Under the pieces are notes generated by a model, which saw only the letters and a program-made list of their open reading frames with translations, searched no databases and was not told where the DNA came from. A stretch of DNA of 43,697 bases from Leyella stercorea (GTDB taxonomy: Bacteria; Bacteroidota; Bacteroidia; Bacteroidales; Bacteroidaceae), in the NCBI RefSeq assembly GCF_021531355.1, contig NZ_JADYTS010000017.1, positions 1-43,697 of the forward strand. Direction: 5' to 3'. Shown piece by piece: positions 15,497 through 23,565 of the stretch (position 1 is its first letter; each line of letters opens with the position of its first letter). The position numbers and the translations under genes are program-made.

Positions 15497-15583
15497 AAAA
15501 CGAAATGTAGTCCTTTTGCACTCCAAAAGGACTCCTTTTGCCACCTAAAAGGACTCCTTTCGCAACCCAAAAGGACTCCTTTT
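15497..15583. repeat. Dyad array 1: 15-bp palindromic units on a 22-bp pitch
   Basis: Three units of AAAAGGACTCCTTTT (one ends TTTC) begin at 15525, 15547 and 15569, exactly 22 bases apart, preceded by a divergent unit from 15497. Each unit is a dyad of 7 bases around a central base. The linkers of 7-8 bases differ. It lies in the probable leader of the helicase gene. Related copies are at 33352-33366 and 36866-36970. Confidence 0.85.
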
Positions 15584-15653
15584 GAAAAGTGAGGGAAATC
15601 AATACAATTCTGCATTGAATAACAGACCTAAAAGAAGCACATACATACAAGCA

Positions 15654-17477
15654 ATGGAAATGAACGAACAGACGCAACTCGCGTGGAACATCATTGAGAC
15701 AACCAATACAAACCTGTTCCTTACCGGTAAAGCCGGTACGGGTAAGACTACGTTTCTGCGCCGACTGAAGCAGGAGTCGTCGAAGCGCATTATCGTAGTG
15801 GCTCCTACGGGTATTGCTGCCATCAACGCCGAGGGCACTACCATTCATTCGTTCTTCCAACTGTCGTTTGCACCCTTTATTCCCGATGCGCAGTATAAGA
15901 CGAAGGAACAGCAATACCGATTCTCCAAACAGAAGATTCGCGTTATACAATCTATCGACACGCTCGTGATAGACGAGATTTCCATGGTGCGAGCCGACCT
16001 GCTCGACGCTGTGGATGCCGTGCTGCGTCGTTTCCGCAAAAACCAGCTGCCGTTTGGAGGTGTTCAGATGGTCATGATAGGCGACCTTGGTCAGCTGGCA
16101 CCCGTCGCCAAGGACGACGAGTGGCAACTGCTGGCACGCTATTATGCCACGCCCTACTTCTTCTCATCGCTCGCCTTGCAGCGCACCCGATATGCTATCG
16201 TAGAGCTGAAGACCGTTTACCGACAGAACGACCAGCGTTTTCTCGACATACTTAATAAGGTACGCGACAACCGTGCCGACGCTTCGGTGCTGGCTGCGCT
16301 CAACTCCCGATACATTCAGGGATTCCAACCTGACGCAGACGAGGGATACATACGACTCGTTACGCACAACTTCCAGGCGCAACGCGAGAACGACCGACAG
16401 CTCGACCTGCTGCCTGGCAAGGAGTTTACTTACGAGGCTAAGATTACGGGCAAGTATCCCGAAATGCTGTTTCCTACCGAACAGACGCTCACTCTGAAGC
16501 AGGGTGCGCAGGTGATGTTCGTCAAGAACGATTCGTCGGCTGAAAAGGCATACTACAACGGTATGATTGGCACCATCGAGGACATCAACCCTAAGAACTT
16601 CACGGTACGCACCAAGGACACTGGCAATGTGATAAAGGTGGAGCCAGACCAATGGGAAAACACACGATACGAAATCAACGAGAAGACAAACGAGATAACC
16701 GAGGAGATTGACGGCACCTTCAAGCAGTTCCCCGTGAAGCCGGCTTGGGCTATAACCGTACACAAGAGCCAGGGATTGACGTTCGATAAGGCTATCATCG
16801 ACGTTCAGCGTGCCTTCACACACGGTCAGACTTACGTGGCTCTGTCGCGTTGCCGCACGCTCGAAGGACTCGTGCTGAGCGCTCCCCTGCCCCAACAGGC
16901 CATCATACGCGACGCTGCTGTCGACGACTACGCCACACACGCCATCGAACACACGCCTAACAGCGAGCAGATAGGCCAACTGCAACGCGACTACTATCTG
17001 TCGGTGGTGAGCGAACTGTTCGACTTCCGTCCGCTGCTCGACTCATTCAACCGTATGATCGACCTGCTCACGGGACATTTCCGCCGTGCTTACCCCAAAC
17101 TGATATTGGAGTATAAGGCACGACTGGGCACCATTAAGACACAGATGTACGACGTGGCTGAACGCTTCAAGTTGCAATACAACCAAATCGTAATATCCAC
17201 AGCCGACTATCAGCACGACCCGCATCTGCAGGAACGGCTCACCAAGGGTGCCACGTATTTCGCACGCACGCTGTCGGATGTGGAACAATTGGTCAAGTCG
17301 ACCAAGGTGACTACCGACACACAGGACGTAAAGAAACGTTTCACCGAGCAACATGCAGCTCTCAAGGAAATGATAATGCAGAAGCGCGCGCTGCTCAATT
17401 ATGTCAAGGACGAGGGTTTCCGACTCAACGACTATCTGCATCAGCGCGCCACAGTGCTTATTGGCAAGAAGCCGTAA
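15654..17477 (+). CDS. Pif1-like/RecD-type AAA ATPase DNA helicase
   Basis: The 607-residue protein (start at ATG 15654) is a superfamily 1B helicase. Walker A is LTGKAGTGKTT at residues 23-33, followed by VVAPTGIAAINAEGTTIHSFF (motif Ia), VIDEISMV (Walker B), MIGDLGQLAPV (motif III), VYRQND (motif IV) and, in the C-terminal half, ITVHKSQGLTF with YVALSRCRTLEGLVL (motifs V-VI). Residues about 440-607 are a helical extension common in Bacteroidetes members. It probably unwinds DNA 5' to 3', resolving structured DNA or R-loops. It is monocistronic: two hairpins follow, the second a strong bidirectional terminator. The leader holds the repeat array. Confidence 0.92.
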   Translation: MEMNEQTQLAWNIIETTNTNLFLTGKAGTGKTTFLRRLKQESSKRIIVVAPTGIAAINAEGTTIHSFFQLSFAPFIPDAQYKTKEQQYRFSKQKIRVIQSIDTLVIDEISMVRADLLDAVDAVLRRFRKNQLPFGGVQMVMIGDLGQLAPVAKDDEWQLLARYYATPYFFSSLALQRTRYAIVELKTVYRQNDQRFLDILNKVRDNRADASVLAALNSRYIQGFQPDADEGYIRLVTHNFQAQRENDRQLDLLPGKEFTYEAKITGKYPEMLFPTEQTLTLKQGAQVMFVKNDSSAEKAYYNGMIGTIEDINPKNFTVRTKDTGNVIKVEPDQWENTRYEINEKTNEITEEIDGTFKQFPVKPAWAITVHKSQGLTFDKAIIDVQRAFTHGQTYVALSRCRTLEGLVLSAPLPQQAIIRDAAVDDYATHAIEHTPNSEQIGQLQRDYYLSVVSELFDFRPLLDSFNRMIDLLTGHFRRAYPKLILEYKARLGTIKTQMYDVAERFKLQYNQIVISTADYQHDPHLQERLTKGATYFARTLSDVEQLVKSTKVTTDTQDVKKRFTEQHAALKEMIMQKRALLNYVKDEGFRLNDYLHQRATVLIGKKP

Positions 17478-17512
17478 TTGCAGGAGGAAGGTTGCATTAA
17501 AACAACATTAGG

Positions 17513-17538
17513 AGGCTATGGCGTCCTCGCCGTAGCCT
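17513..17538 (+). terminator. Hairpin downstream of the helicase gene
   Basis: AGGCTATGGCG pairs with CGCCGTAGCCT (one G-T pair) around a TCCT loop. No T-run follows directly, so it may be a pause or stabilising structure ahead of the terminator at 17569-17615. Confidence 0.5.
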
Positions 17539-17568
17539 GCGCAGTTAGTCAATACCATTGCAAATAAA

Positions 17569-17615
17569 AAAAGGCTCTCGCCCATTCCATTATTACGGAA
17601 TAGCGAGAGCCTTTT
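17569..17615. terminator. Bidirectional terminator between helicase and gdhA
   Basis: The outer stem AAAAGGCTCTCGC / GCGAGAGCCTTTT and inner stem ATTCC / GGAAT form a long hairpin flanked by A- and T-runs on both sides. It can end transcription of the convergent helicase (+) and glutamate dehydrogenase (-) genes. Confidence 0.92.
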
Positions 17616-17639
17616 AAAATATGGGTAGGATTTTATCTT

Positions 17640-18974
17640 TTATACAATACCCTGAGCCATCATTGCCTTGGCAACCTTGAGGAAACCGGTAACGTTGGCA
17701 CCACGTACGTAGTTGACATAACCGTCGGCCTGAGTGCCGTACTTGACGCAGTTGGCGTGGATTTCGTTCATAATGCCGTGCAACTTGGCATCAACCTCCT
17801 CGCTGCTCCAACGCAGACGCTCAGAGTTCTGGCTCATCTCAAGACCAGATACAGCCACACCACCGGCGTTGGCAGCCTTGCCCGGAGCATAAAGCAACTT
17901 GGCATCCTGGAACACCTTGATAGCTTCTGGAGTAGAAGGCATGTTGGCACCCTCACTGACAGCAATCACGCCGTTGGCAACAAGTGTGCGGGCATCGTCG
18001 CCGTCAATCTCGTTCTGTGTTGCTGAAGGCAGAGCAATGTCGGCCTTCTCGCCCCAAGGACGTGCACCGGCTACATACTTCACGCCGTACTCCTCAGCAT
18101 ACTCACGGATACGTCCACGCTCTACGTTCTTCAACTCCTTAACGTAAGCGAGCTTCTCTGCATCGATGCCGTCCGGATCGTAGATGTAGCCGTCAGAGTC
18201 AGAGAGAGTAACAGGGATTGCACCCAGCTGAATAAGCTTCTCAACTGTATACTGTGCCACATTGCCCGAACCACTCACAAGCACACGCTTGCCCTTGATG
18301 TCGATGCCACGTGTTTTGAGCATGTTTTCGAGGAAGTAAACGTTGCCGTAGCCAGTAGCCTCAGGACGAATCAGCGAACCGCCAAACTCCTGACCCTTAC
18401 CAGTCAATACGCCTACGAATGTATGAGTAAGCTTCTTGTACTGACCGAACATGTAGCCTACCTCACGACCACCTACACCTATGTCACCAGCCGGAACGTC
18501 CTCGTCAGGACCAATGTGACGATACAGTTCGTTCATAAATGCCTGGCAGAAACGCATCACCTCAGCGTTGCTCTTGCCACGCGGAGAGAAGTCAGAACCT
18601 CCCTTGCCACCGCCCATAGGCAGAGTAGTGAGGGCATTCTTGAATGTCTGCTCAAACGCAAGGAACTTCAAGATTGACGGATTTACAGATGCGTGGAAAC
18701 GAATGCCGCCCTTGTACGGACCAATGGCATTGTTGTGCTGCACGCGATAACCCATGTTGGTCTGCACGTTGCCCTTGTCGTCAACCCATGTCACACGGAA
18801 TGTGATGATACGATCTGGAATACAAAGACGATCAATAAGATTGGCGCGGTCGAATTCCGGATGACGGTTGTACTCCTCCTCGATAGTACCGAGAACCTGG
18901 CTTACGGCCTGAATATACTCAGGCTCGTTGGGGAAGCGCTGCTTAAGGCGCTCTACTGTTTCAATTGCATTCAT
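17640..18974 (-). CDS. gdhA: NADP-type glutamate dehydrogenase
   Basis: The 444-residue enzyme is a hexameric-type GDH of the size of E. coli GdhA (447). It interconverts 2-oxoglutarate plus ammonium and glutamate. Visible motifs: GPYKGGIRFH (substrate lysine), LPMGGGKGGSDF (catalytic lysine and glycine-rich loop), DVPAGDIGVGGREVG (catalytic aspartate) and the Rossmann fingerprint VSGSGNVAQYT. The residue pattern after the second beta strand (LSDSDGYI) suits NADP(H). It lies 40 bases downstream of the citrate synthase gene on the same strand, so the two are probably co-transcribed, coupling entry into the oxidative TCA arm with ammonium assimilation. A strong terminator follows. Confidence 0.96.
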   Translation of the reverse strand: MNAIETVERLKQRFPNEPEYIQAVSQVLGTIEEEYNRHPEFDRANLIDRLCIPDRIITFRVTWVDDKGNVQTNMGYRVQHNNAIGPYKGGIRFHASVNPSILKFLAFEQTFKNALTTLPMGGGKGGSDFSPRGKSNAEVMRFCQAFMNELYRHIGPDEDVPAGDIGVGGREVGYMFGQYKKLTHTFVGVLTGKGQEFGGSLIRPEATGYGNVYFLENMLKTRGIDIKGKRVLVSGSGNVAQYTVEKLIQLGAIPVTLSDSDGYIYDPDGIDAEKLAYVKELKNVERGRIREYAEEYGVKYVAGARPWGEKADIALPSATQNEIDGDDARTLVANGVIAVSEGANMPSTPEAIKVFQDAKLLYAPGKAANAGGVAVSGLEMSQNSERLRWSSEEVDAKLHGIMNEIHANCVKYGTQADGYVNYVRGANVTGFLKVAKAMMAQGIV

Positions 18975-19014
18975 TCTTTTATGGTGTTTAAGTTTTATCC
19001 TTAATGTTAAGTGT

Positions 19015-20361
19015 TTATCTCTCTGCCAACGGACGATACTCCTTCACGCCAAGCACATTCTTGTATGCAGGACGTATTATTCGACGGCCGTCCATGTTCA
19101 ACTCCTCAATTCGGTGTGCCATCCATCCTACGATACGCGCCATGGCGAATATCGGAGTGTAGATTTCTTGCGGCAATCCTATCATCTCATAGATGAAACC
19201 AGAGTAGAAATCGACGTTGGCACAGATAGGTTTCTTGGTGTTGCGATGGGCCTGGACACACTTGATGCCTTCCTGCTCAAGCAGTCGCAAGAATTCATAT
19301 TCCTTCTCTCTGCCCTTCTCTCTTGCCAGTTCGCCAGCCAGTCGCTTCAGCTCCTTGGCACGCGGGTCGCTCAGTGTGTACACAGCATGACCGATGCCAT
19401 ATATCAGACCCGTCCGGTCGTACACCTCCTTGTTGAGTATTCGGTTGAGATAAGTGTCAATCTCGTCAATCGAAGTCCAGTCATGTATCTGCTCCTTGAG
19501 GTGATGTATCATGTTTATCACCTTGATATTGGCACCACCATGAAGCGGACCCTTCAGCGAACCTATGCCGGCAGCAATGCTCGAGTAAGTGTCGGTGCGC
19601 GATGAAGAAGTTACGCGCACGGTGAACGTAGAGTTGTTACCGCCGCCATGCTCAGCCTGAATGATAAGCAGGAGGTCGAGCATGCGAGCATCAAGCTCGG
19701 TGAAGTCTTCATGCTTGAGCATATAAAGGAAGTTCTCGGCTATCGACATGTTCTCACGCGGATGTCGAATATGCAGCGAACGGCCCTGCACGCTATGACG
19801 ATAAATGTTGTATGCGTAAGCTATCACAGTTGGGAAACGTGCAATCAGTTCCACCGCCTGACGCATCAGGTTGTCGCGCGAGAGATCGTCGGGATTGGGG
19901 TCGAACGTGTACATCTCCAACACGCTACGCGCAAGGATGTTCATGATGTTCGAACCTTCAAGGTCGATGATGTGAACGATTGTCTTGTGGTCGAGCGACA
20001 TGTTCTCGTTGATAAGCTCACGGAATGCGTCAAGATCCTCTTTGTCGGGCAAATTTCCCGAAAGAAGCAAATAGGCGATTTCTTCAAAGCCGAAACGGCG
20101 CTCATTTATAATAGGTGTAACAAGGTCGTCAAGCTCATAGCCACGATAAAACAATTTGCCCTCGGTAGGCTCCAGATGTCCGTCGTCCGATCGCTCGTAG
20201 CCCACAACATTACCAATGTTGGTAAGTCCGACAAGCACACCGCTTCCGTCCTCGTTGCGCAAACCGCGCTTTACGCCATACTTCTGAAACAAATCGTTGT
20301 CTATCTTGCACGAGTTCTTAACCTCGTCAGACAATTTGTAAATCAAATATTCCTTGTTCAT
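19015..20361 (-). CDS. gltA: Citrate synthase (citrate/2-methylcitrate synthase family)
   Basis: The 448-residue protein condenses acetyl-CoA (or propionyl-CoA) with oxaloacetate. Active-site regions: AEHGGGNNSTFTVRV (first histidine), KGPLHGGAN, GIGHAVYTLSDPRA (second histidine) and NVDFYSGFIYEMIGLP (catalytic aspartate). The N-terminal 60 residues (through GKLFYRGYELDDL) are longer than in E. coli GltA and match the variant seen in Bacteroidales and some anaerobes. Citrate versus methylcitrate activity cannot be told from sequence. Unlike in many relatives I know of, aconitase and isocitrate dehydrogenase genes are not adjacent; glutamate dehydrogenase follows instead. Confidence 0.93.
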   Translation of the reverse strand: MNKEYLIYKLSDEVKNSCKIDNDLFQKYGVKRGLRNEDGSGVLVGLTNIGNVVGYERSDDGHLEPTEGKLFYRGYELDDLVTPIINERRFGFEEIAYLLLSGNLPDKEDLDAFRELINENMSLDHKTIVHIIDLEGSNIMNILARSVLEMYTFDPNPDDLSRDNLMRQAVELIARFPTVIAYAYNIYRHSVQGRSLHIRHPRENMSIAENFLYMLKHEDFTELDARMLDLLLIIQAEHGGGNNSTFTVRVTSSSRTDTYSSIAAGIGSLKGPLHGGANIKVINMIHHLKEQIHDWTSIDEIDTYLNRILNKEVYDRTGLIYGIGHAVYTLSDPRAKELKRLAGELAREKGREKEYEFLRLLEQEGIKCVQAHRNTKKPICANVDFYSGFIYEMIGLPQEIYTPIFAMARIVGWMAHRIEELNMDGRRIIRPAYKNVLGVKEYRPLAER

Positions 20362-20482
20362 AAATGCTACCGTTTATTGATTGTACGCTTTTGGGTGTTA
20401 TCTATCTCTTTACCTTTACGGTGCATGCCGACTAAAAACCATTGTTCAACAATTCTGTGCGGCAATAATGATTATTCGACTG

Positions 20483-20490
20483 CAAAAATA
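20483..20490 (-). promoter_or_regulatory. -7 box for gltA-gdhA
   Basis: On the minus strand this reads TATTTTTG, fitting TAnnTTTG, about 120 bases before the citrate synthase start. The -33 region lacks a clear TTTG. I see nothing else in 20362-20714 beyond this AT-rich spacer. Confidence 0.4.
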
Positions 20491-20714
20491 CGAAAAATAT
20501 TTTATTTCGTCATATTTTTCTCAAAATAAATTACTAAATGACAAGAAAAATAGCAAAAACCGACAATTTGAATAAAAACAACACAAAAATACCCCCAAAA
20601 ACAATATGTATACAATAAAGACCCCGAATAAGACTATCTACACCTTTATACTTACATTTTTTCATATATGTGTGGGAACACGGAACTTTTTTTCAAAAAT
20701 AAACGTCAAAAAAG

Positions 20715-20745
20715 TTTGGAGTGTGTAAAAAATATCATATCTTTG
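20715..20745 (+). promoter_or_regulatory. Strong promoter of a candidate small RNA
   Basis: TTTG at 20715-20718, then 19 bases, then TATCTTTG at 20738-20745: an exact Bacteroidales promoter. It points away from the citrate synthase gene, and the only thing downstream before a terminator is a 90-base segment without a good reading frame. Confidence 0.65.
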
Positions 20746-20750
20746 CATCA

Positions 20751-20843
20751 GTTATCCTGAAAACAATCTTTTTACCTTAAAGAAAGGCTAATACCTATTG
20801 AAGATTTGAAGCGGTCGCCTGTGAAGGCTGTCGCTTTTTTTTT
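20751..20843 (+). ncRNA. Candidate small RNA of about 93 nt
   Basis: It begins about six bases after the perfect -7 box and ends with a hairpin (AGCGGTCGCC / GGCTGTCGCT, 20809-20834, with G-T pairs and one mismatch) followed by nine or ten T. There is no ATG-started frame of useful length; a frame beginning at ATT (20796) would run IEDLKRSPVKAVAFFF through the terminator, which could be a decayed leader peptide. I cannot assign it to a known RNA family. It could be a trans-acting sRNA or an attenuated leader whose downstream gene is lost. Confidence 0.55.
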
Positions 20844-20855
20844 GCCCTATATTTC

Positions 20856-20966
20856 GGAATTTTGTGATAACAGAGCCACAAAAGAATCAGGAATTTTGTG
20901 ATTTTCACAACAAAAACATATGGAAATTTGTGATTTTCGAGTCGTTTTCCTTTGGAATTTTGTGAT
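20856..20966. repeat. Four GGAATTTTGTGAT repeats on a 32-34 bp pitch
   Basis: Copies at 20856-20868, 20890-20902, 20922-20934 (one change) and 20954-20966. The spacing is 34, 32 and 32 bases, with unrelated sequence of 19-21 bases between. The repeat is too short and AT-rich for a CRISPR and no cas gene is present. Confidence 0.75.
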
Positions 20967-21053
20967 AAAGTATTATGCAAGACGGCAAGTTCTATACCTT
21001 CCCCTACTTCCTGACATTCCTGCTCAAGCGGTTTGTGAGGAGAGAAAGGCAAT

Positions 21054-21130
21054 AAAAAAATCCTTGCAACAACGGCGATAATGCTATAGGCTTAGTTACA
21101 GAGTCTATAGCATCATCGCCGTTTTAAGGA
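21054..21130 (-). terminator. Long hairpin terminator downstream of the frameshifted small gene
   Basis: A 19-bp stem (AACGGCGATAATGCTATAG at 21071-21089 pairing with 21105-21123, one mismatch) extended by TCCTT/AAGGA at the base. On the minus strand it is followed by seven T. It fits as terminator of the minus-strand small gene ending at 21172. Confidence 0.8.
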
Positions 21131-21171
21131 TATTCGTGTACAATACCTTTTCTATTAATTACAAACGAATC

Positions 21172-21421
21172 TTATTTGCCATCTGATATTTCTTTCTTTA
21201 TATCTTCTTTATCTATGGTATAGACATGGTTAAGTATACCAAACGATACGTTTTTGGTCTTTCCCTTATAATTAACCTCTCCAACACTAAACAGAAAGTA
21301 ATTGTTTACTCTCAGACGCGACTCAAGAAACTGCCAAACAAATATTTCATCTACAAATTTAGATAAAAATTCCGATTTTTAAGCCAGTTGTGAAAAAAAA
21401 CAGAAATGAGAAACGTTTCAT
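21172..21421 (-). pseudogene. Frameshifted small protein gene (family not identified)
   Basis: On the minus strand an ATG at 21421 opens a hydrophobic, signal-peptide-like start (MKRFSFLFFFTTGLK) that hits a stop after 20 codons. The +1 frame then carries 65 residues of protein-like sequence including NNYFLFSVGEVNYKGKTKNV and FGILNHVYTIDKEDIKKEI, ending at 21172. Removing one A from the run of five A in TTAAAAATC (near 21375) joins the halves into one 82-residue protein. The layout (signal peptide, then a compact beta-rich domain) recalls small exported DUF proteins such as DUF4359, but I am not sure of the family. A strong terminator follows. It is either a recent pseudogene, a sequencing error, or an unusual recoding site. 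Confidence 0.6.
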
Positions 21422-21588
21422 ACCTGTGTATAAGGCTATTCTTTACAAAAACATCTTTTCATAAAGAACATTCTTACAGATTGCAAGCAAAATAACTCTA
21501 TTTGATTACATTCCGTAATATTTACTTATTGTAATATTGCTATATGTAAGCATAATTTATATTTACTGTACATTATGTTATTATTTAA

Positions 21589-21618
21589 TTGTTTATAATA
21601 ACAAAATGACGAACTTTG
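21589..21618 (+). promoter_or_regulatory. Promoter of the cysteine hydrolase-porin operon
   Basis: TTG at 21589-21591, 19 bases, then GAACTTTG at 21611-21618, one base off TAnnTTTG at the first position. This predicts a leader of about 37 bases. Confidence 0.45.
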
Positions 21619-21661
21619 CACTCACAAAATAACACAATGTAATAATTTAATAAGTAAAGTT

Positions 21662-22321
21662 ATGAAAAAGATTGTATTGATGGTAATGATGGCGATGGCA
21701 GTTCTTACAACCAACGCTCAGAGCGAGTATCCTACATCTAAGGTAGAGAAGCATGATGTGGCTATTCTTGTTATTGACATGCAGAACGACTTTGTTGACC
21801 CAAAGGGCAAGTTGTGTGTAGCGGGAGCAAAGGCTACCGTTCCGGCAATCAACAAGCTTATTGCTTATGGAAGAAGCAAGAACTGGAAGGTGGTTTGGAT
21901 AACACGTGACCACAGAACTTCGGGTGTTGACGTAGATGCTCCACGTATTCCACTCTTTGTTGACGGTAAAACAGGTTATTGCGTTCACGGCACATGGGGC
22001 GGAGCTCTTGTAGATGGACTAAAACCGGAGAAAGAAGACATTATGTCGCCTAAGTACAGAAACTCAGCTTTCTTCAACACCAATCTTGACCTTATGCTGA
22101 GACGTATGGGAGTAAAGACTGTGGTATTGGCTGGCACACAGTATCCCAACTGCGTGAGAGGTACTGCCAACGATGCCATGAGCTATGATTATGAGACCGT
22201 TATCTGTACCGACGCATGCTCTGCAAAGACTCCTGAGGTGGCTGCCGCCAACGTTTTTGACATGAAGAATATGGGAATCAAGTGCATCTCATTGGACGAG
22301 ATAGAAAAGGAATACAAGTAA
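21662..22321 (+). CDS. Exported isochorismatase/nicotinamidase-family cysteine hydrolase
   Basis: The 219-residue protein has a signal peptide (1-20, ending TTNAQS) and an isochorismatase-fold domain: Asp39 in VIDMQNDF, Lys131 in SPKYRNSAF and the nucleophile Cys164 in TQYPNCVRGTANDA, a complete D-K-C triad. The TRDHRTSG stretch near residue 83 replaces the DWH metal motif of nicotinamidases, leaving Asp/His candidates. Family members hydrolyse amides such as nicotinamide, N-carbamoyl compounds or peroxyureidoacrylate; most are cytoplasmic, so export is unusual. A porin gene starts 12 bases downstream, suggesting uptake and periplasmic hydrolysis of the same small molecule; that is inference. 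Confidence 0.88.
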   Translation: MKKIVLMVMMAMAVLTTNAQSEYPTSKVEKHDVAILVIDMQNDFVDPKGKLCVAGAKATVPAINKLIAYGRSKNWKVVWITRDHRTSGVDVDAPRIPLFVDGKTGYCVHGTWGGALVDGLKPEKEDIMSPKYRNSAFFNTNLDLMLRRMGVKTVVLAGTQYPNCVRGTANDAMSYDYETVICTDACSAKTPEVAAANVFDMKNMGIKCISLDEIEKEYK

Positions 22322-22333
22322 ATAAAAACGGCT

Positions 22334-23461
22334 ATGCTTATGAGAAGACTATGCATAAGTGCCATTCTGACGACCATGTCTTCGCTCTCTCTGTTTGCCC
22401 AAAAGGCAGCTTGGTGCGACAACATAAGGGTATCGGGCTTCGCAATAGCCCAATACCAATGGTCGAACCCAAAAGATAATGAAGCCAACACTTTCAATCT
22501 CCGAATGGCAAGAGTGGCTTTAGACGGCAAGGTGGCAGGCGACTTCTACTGGAAGACACAGATACAGATAACCGGCAACACTTCTACTCTCGCCAGTTCG
22601 CCACGTCTGGTTGACTTGTTTGTAGAATGGCAAAAATACAAGGCTTTCAATTTACGGCTTGGCGAATTTCAAGTGCCGTTCACATTTGAAAGCCCTATCC
22701 ATCCTATTGATGTAGGCTTTATGGACAACGGACAGGCTGTGCTGAAATTGACGGGCTATAGCGACCGTTCGGGCATGCACTCCAGCAATGGCCGTGATAT
22801 CGGCATCATGGCTCAAGGCGACTTCTTGAAGAATGCCAACGGCAGAAATCTTCTTCATTATGCCGTAAGTGTTGTCAACGGACAAGGAATCAATCTCAAA
22901 GATGTGGACCAAAGAAAGAATCTTGTGGCCAGTCTTTGGGTGATGCCTATTGAGGGGATGCGAATTGGTGTGTCAGGTTGGGAAGGTTCTTATTCCAGAA
23001 AAGGCAACTGGACAGATGAACAGACGGGAGAAAAAAGAAGTGGAGTGAGAAGCCTGCCCCAACACCGATATGCCATTAGTGGAGAATATGCTTCTGAGGG
23101 ATTCACTTTCCGTTCTGAATATGTTCATTCTACTGGAAATGCCTTTGCCAAAACCATGACTGACACTAATGACGGTAGCGCATCTGATTGCAATCTGTCT
23201 GCTATCGGCAATAAAGCTGACGGTTTCTACGCTTTGGGGATTATACCAGTGATTAAGAATAAAGTGAATGTAAAGGCTCGATACGACTTGTATCGAAACA
23301 ATGCAGAATGGAATTCTGCAAAAACATTCTACGAAGCTGGCGCGGATTATTATTTCACCAAAAACTTGAGACTCTCGGCAGAGTATGCCTTGGTGAACGA
23401 CCGCAATCTCAACAAGCATAATTATAGTATTATCAATACTGAACTGTCAATCAAGTTTTAA
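22334..23461 (+). CDS. Outer-membrane porin (phosphate-selective porin O/P-like)
   Basis: The 375-residue protein has a signal peptide (MRRLCISAILTTMSSLSLFA, ATG at 22334 or 22340) and alternating beta strands across its length, beginning IRVSGFAIAQYQW and ending INTELSIKF with the terminal phenylalanine of outer-membrane proteins. The RLGEFQVPFTFESPIHP and FMDNGQAV segments match the OprO/OprP-like porin family. It probably forms a diffusion channel for a small anionic solute; selectivity cannot be read. It is co-transcribed with the exported cysteine hydrolase. Confidence 0.85.
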   Translation: MLMRRLCISAILTTMSSLSLFAQKAAWCDNIRVSGFAIAQYQWSNPKDNEANTFNLRMARVALDGKVAGDFYWKTQIQITGNTSTLASSPRLVDLFVEWQKYKAFNLRLGEFQVPFTFESPIHPIDVGFMDNGQAVLKLTGYSDRSGMHSSNGRDIGIMAQGDFLKNANGRNLLHYAVSVVNGQGINLKDVDQRKNLVASLWVMPIEGMRIGVSGWEGSYSRKGNWTDEQTGEKRSGVRSLPQHRYAISGEYASEGFTFRSEYVHSTGNAFAKTMTDTNDGSASDCNLSAIGNKADGFYALGIIPVIKNKVNVKARYDLYRNNAEWNSAKTFYEAGADYYFTKNLRLSAEYALVNDRNLNKHNYSIINTELSIKF

Positions 23462-23565
23462 CCCAAATCGGCCATTGCAGTAACTCCCAGGTGGTACAGG
23501 AACAGTAATTATTTATCTGTATCTTATTACACTTAAATGTTATAAAGCAACAAATTCAATTATAA

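Noticed and set aside
16164..16985. Long open frame antisense to the helicase gene
   Set aside because: The sense strand encodes all helicase motifs; the antisense product is low in structure-like patterns.
20856..20966. CRISPR array
   Set aside because: Repeats are only 13 bases, AT-rich, and there are no cas genes; spacers are 19-21 bases.
20795..21052. 85-codon minus-strand frame
   Set aside because: It overlaps the small-RNA terminator and all four GGAATTTTGTGAT repeats, so the peptide is repeat-derived; no upstream promoter was seen.
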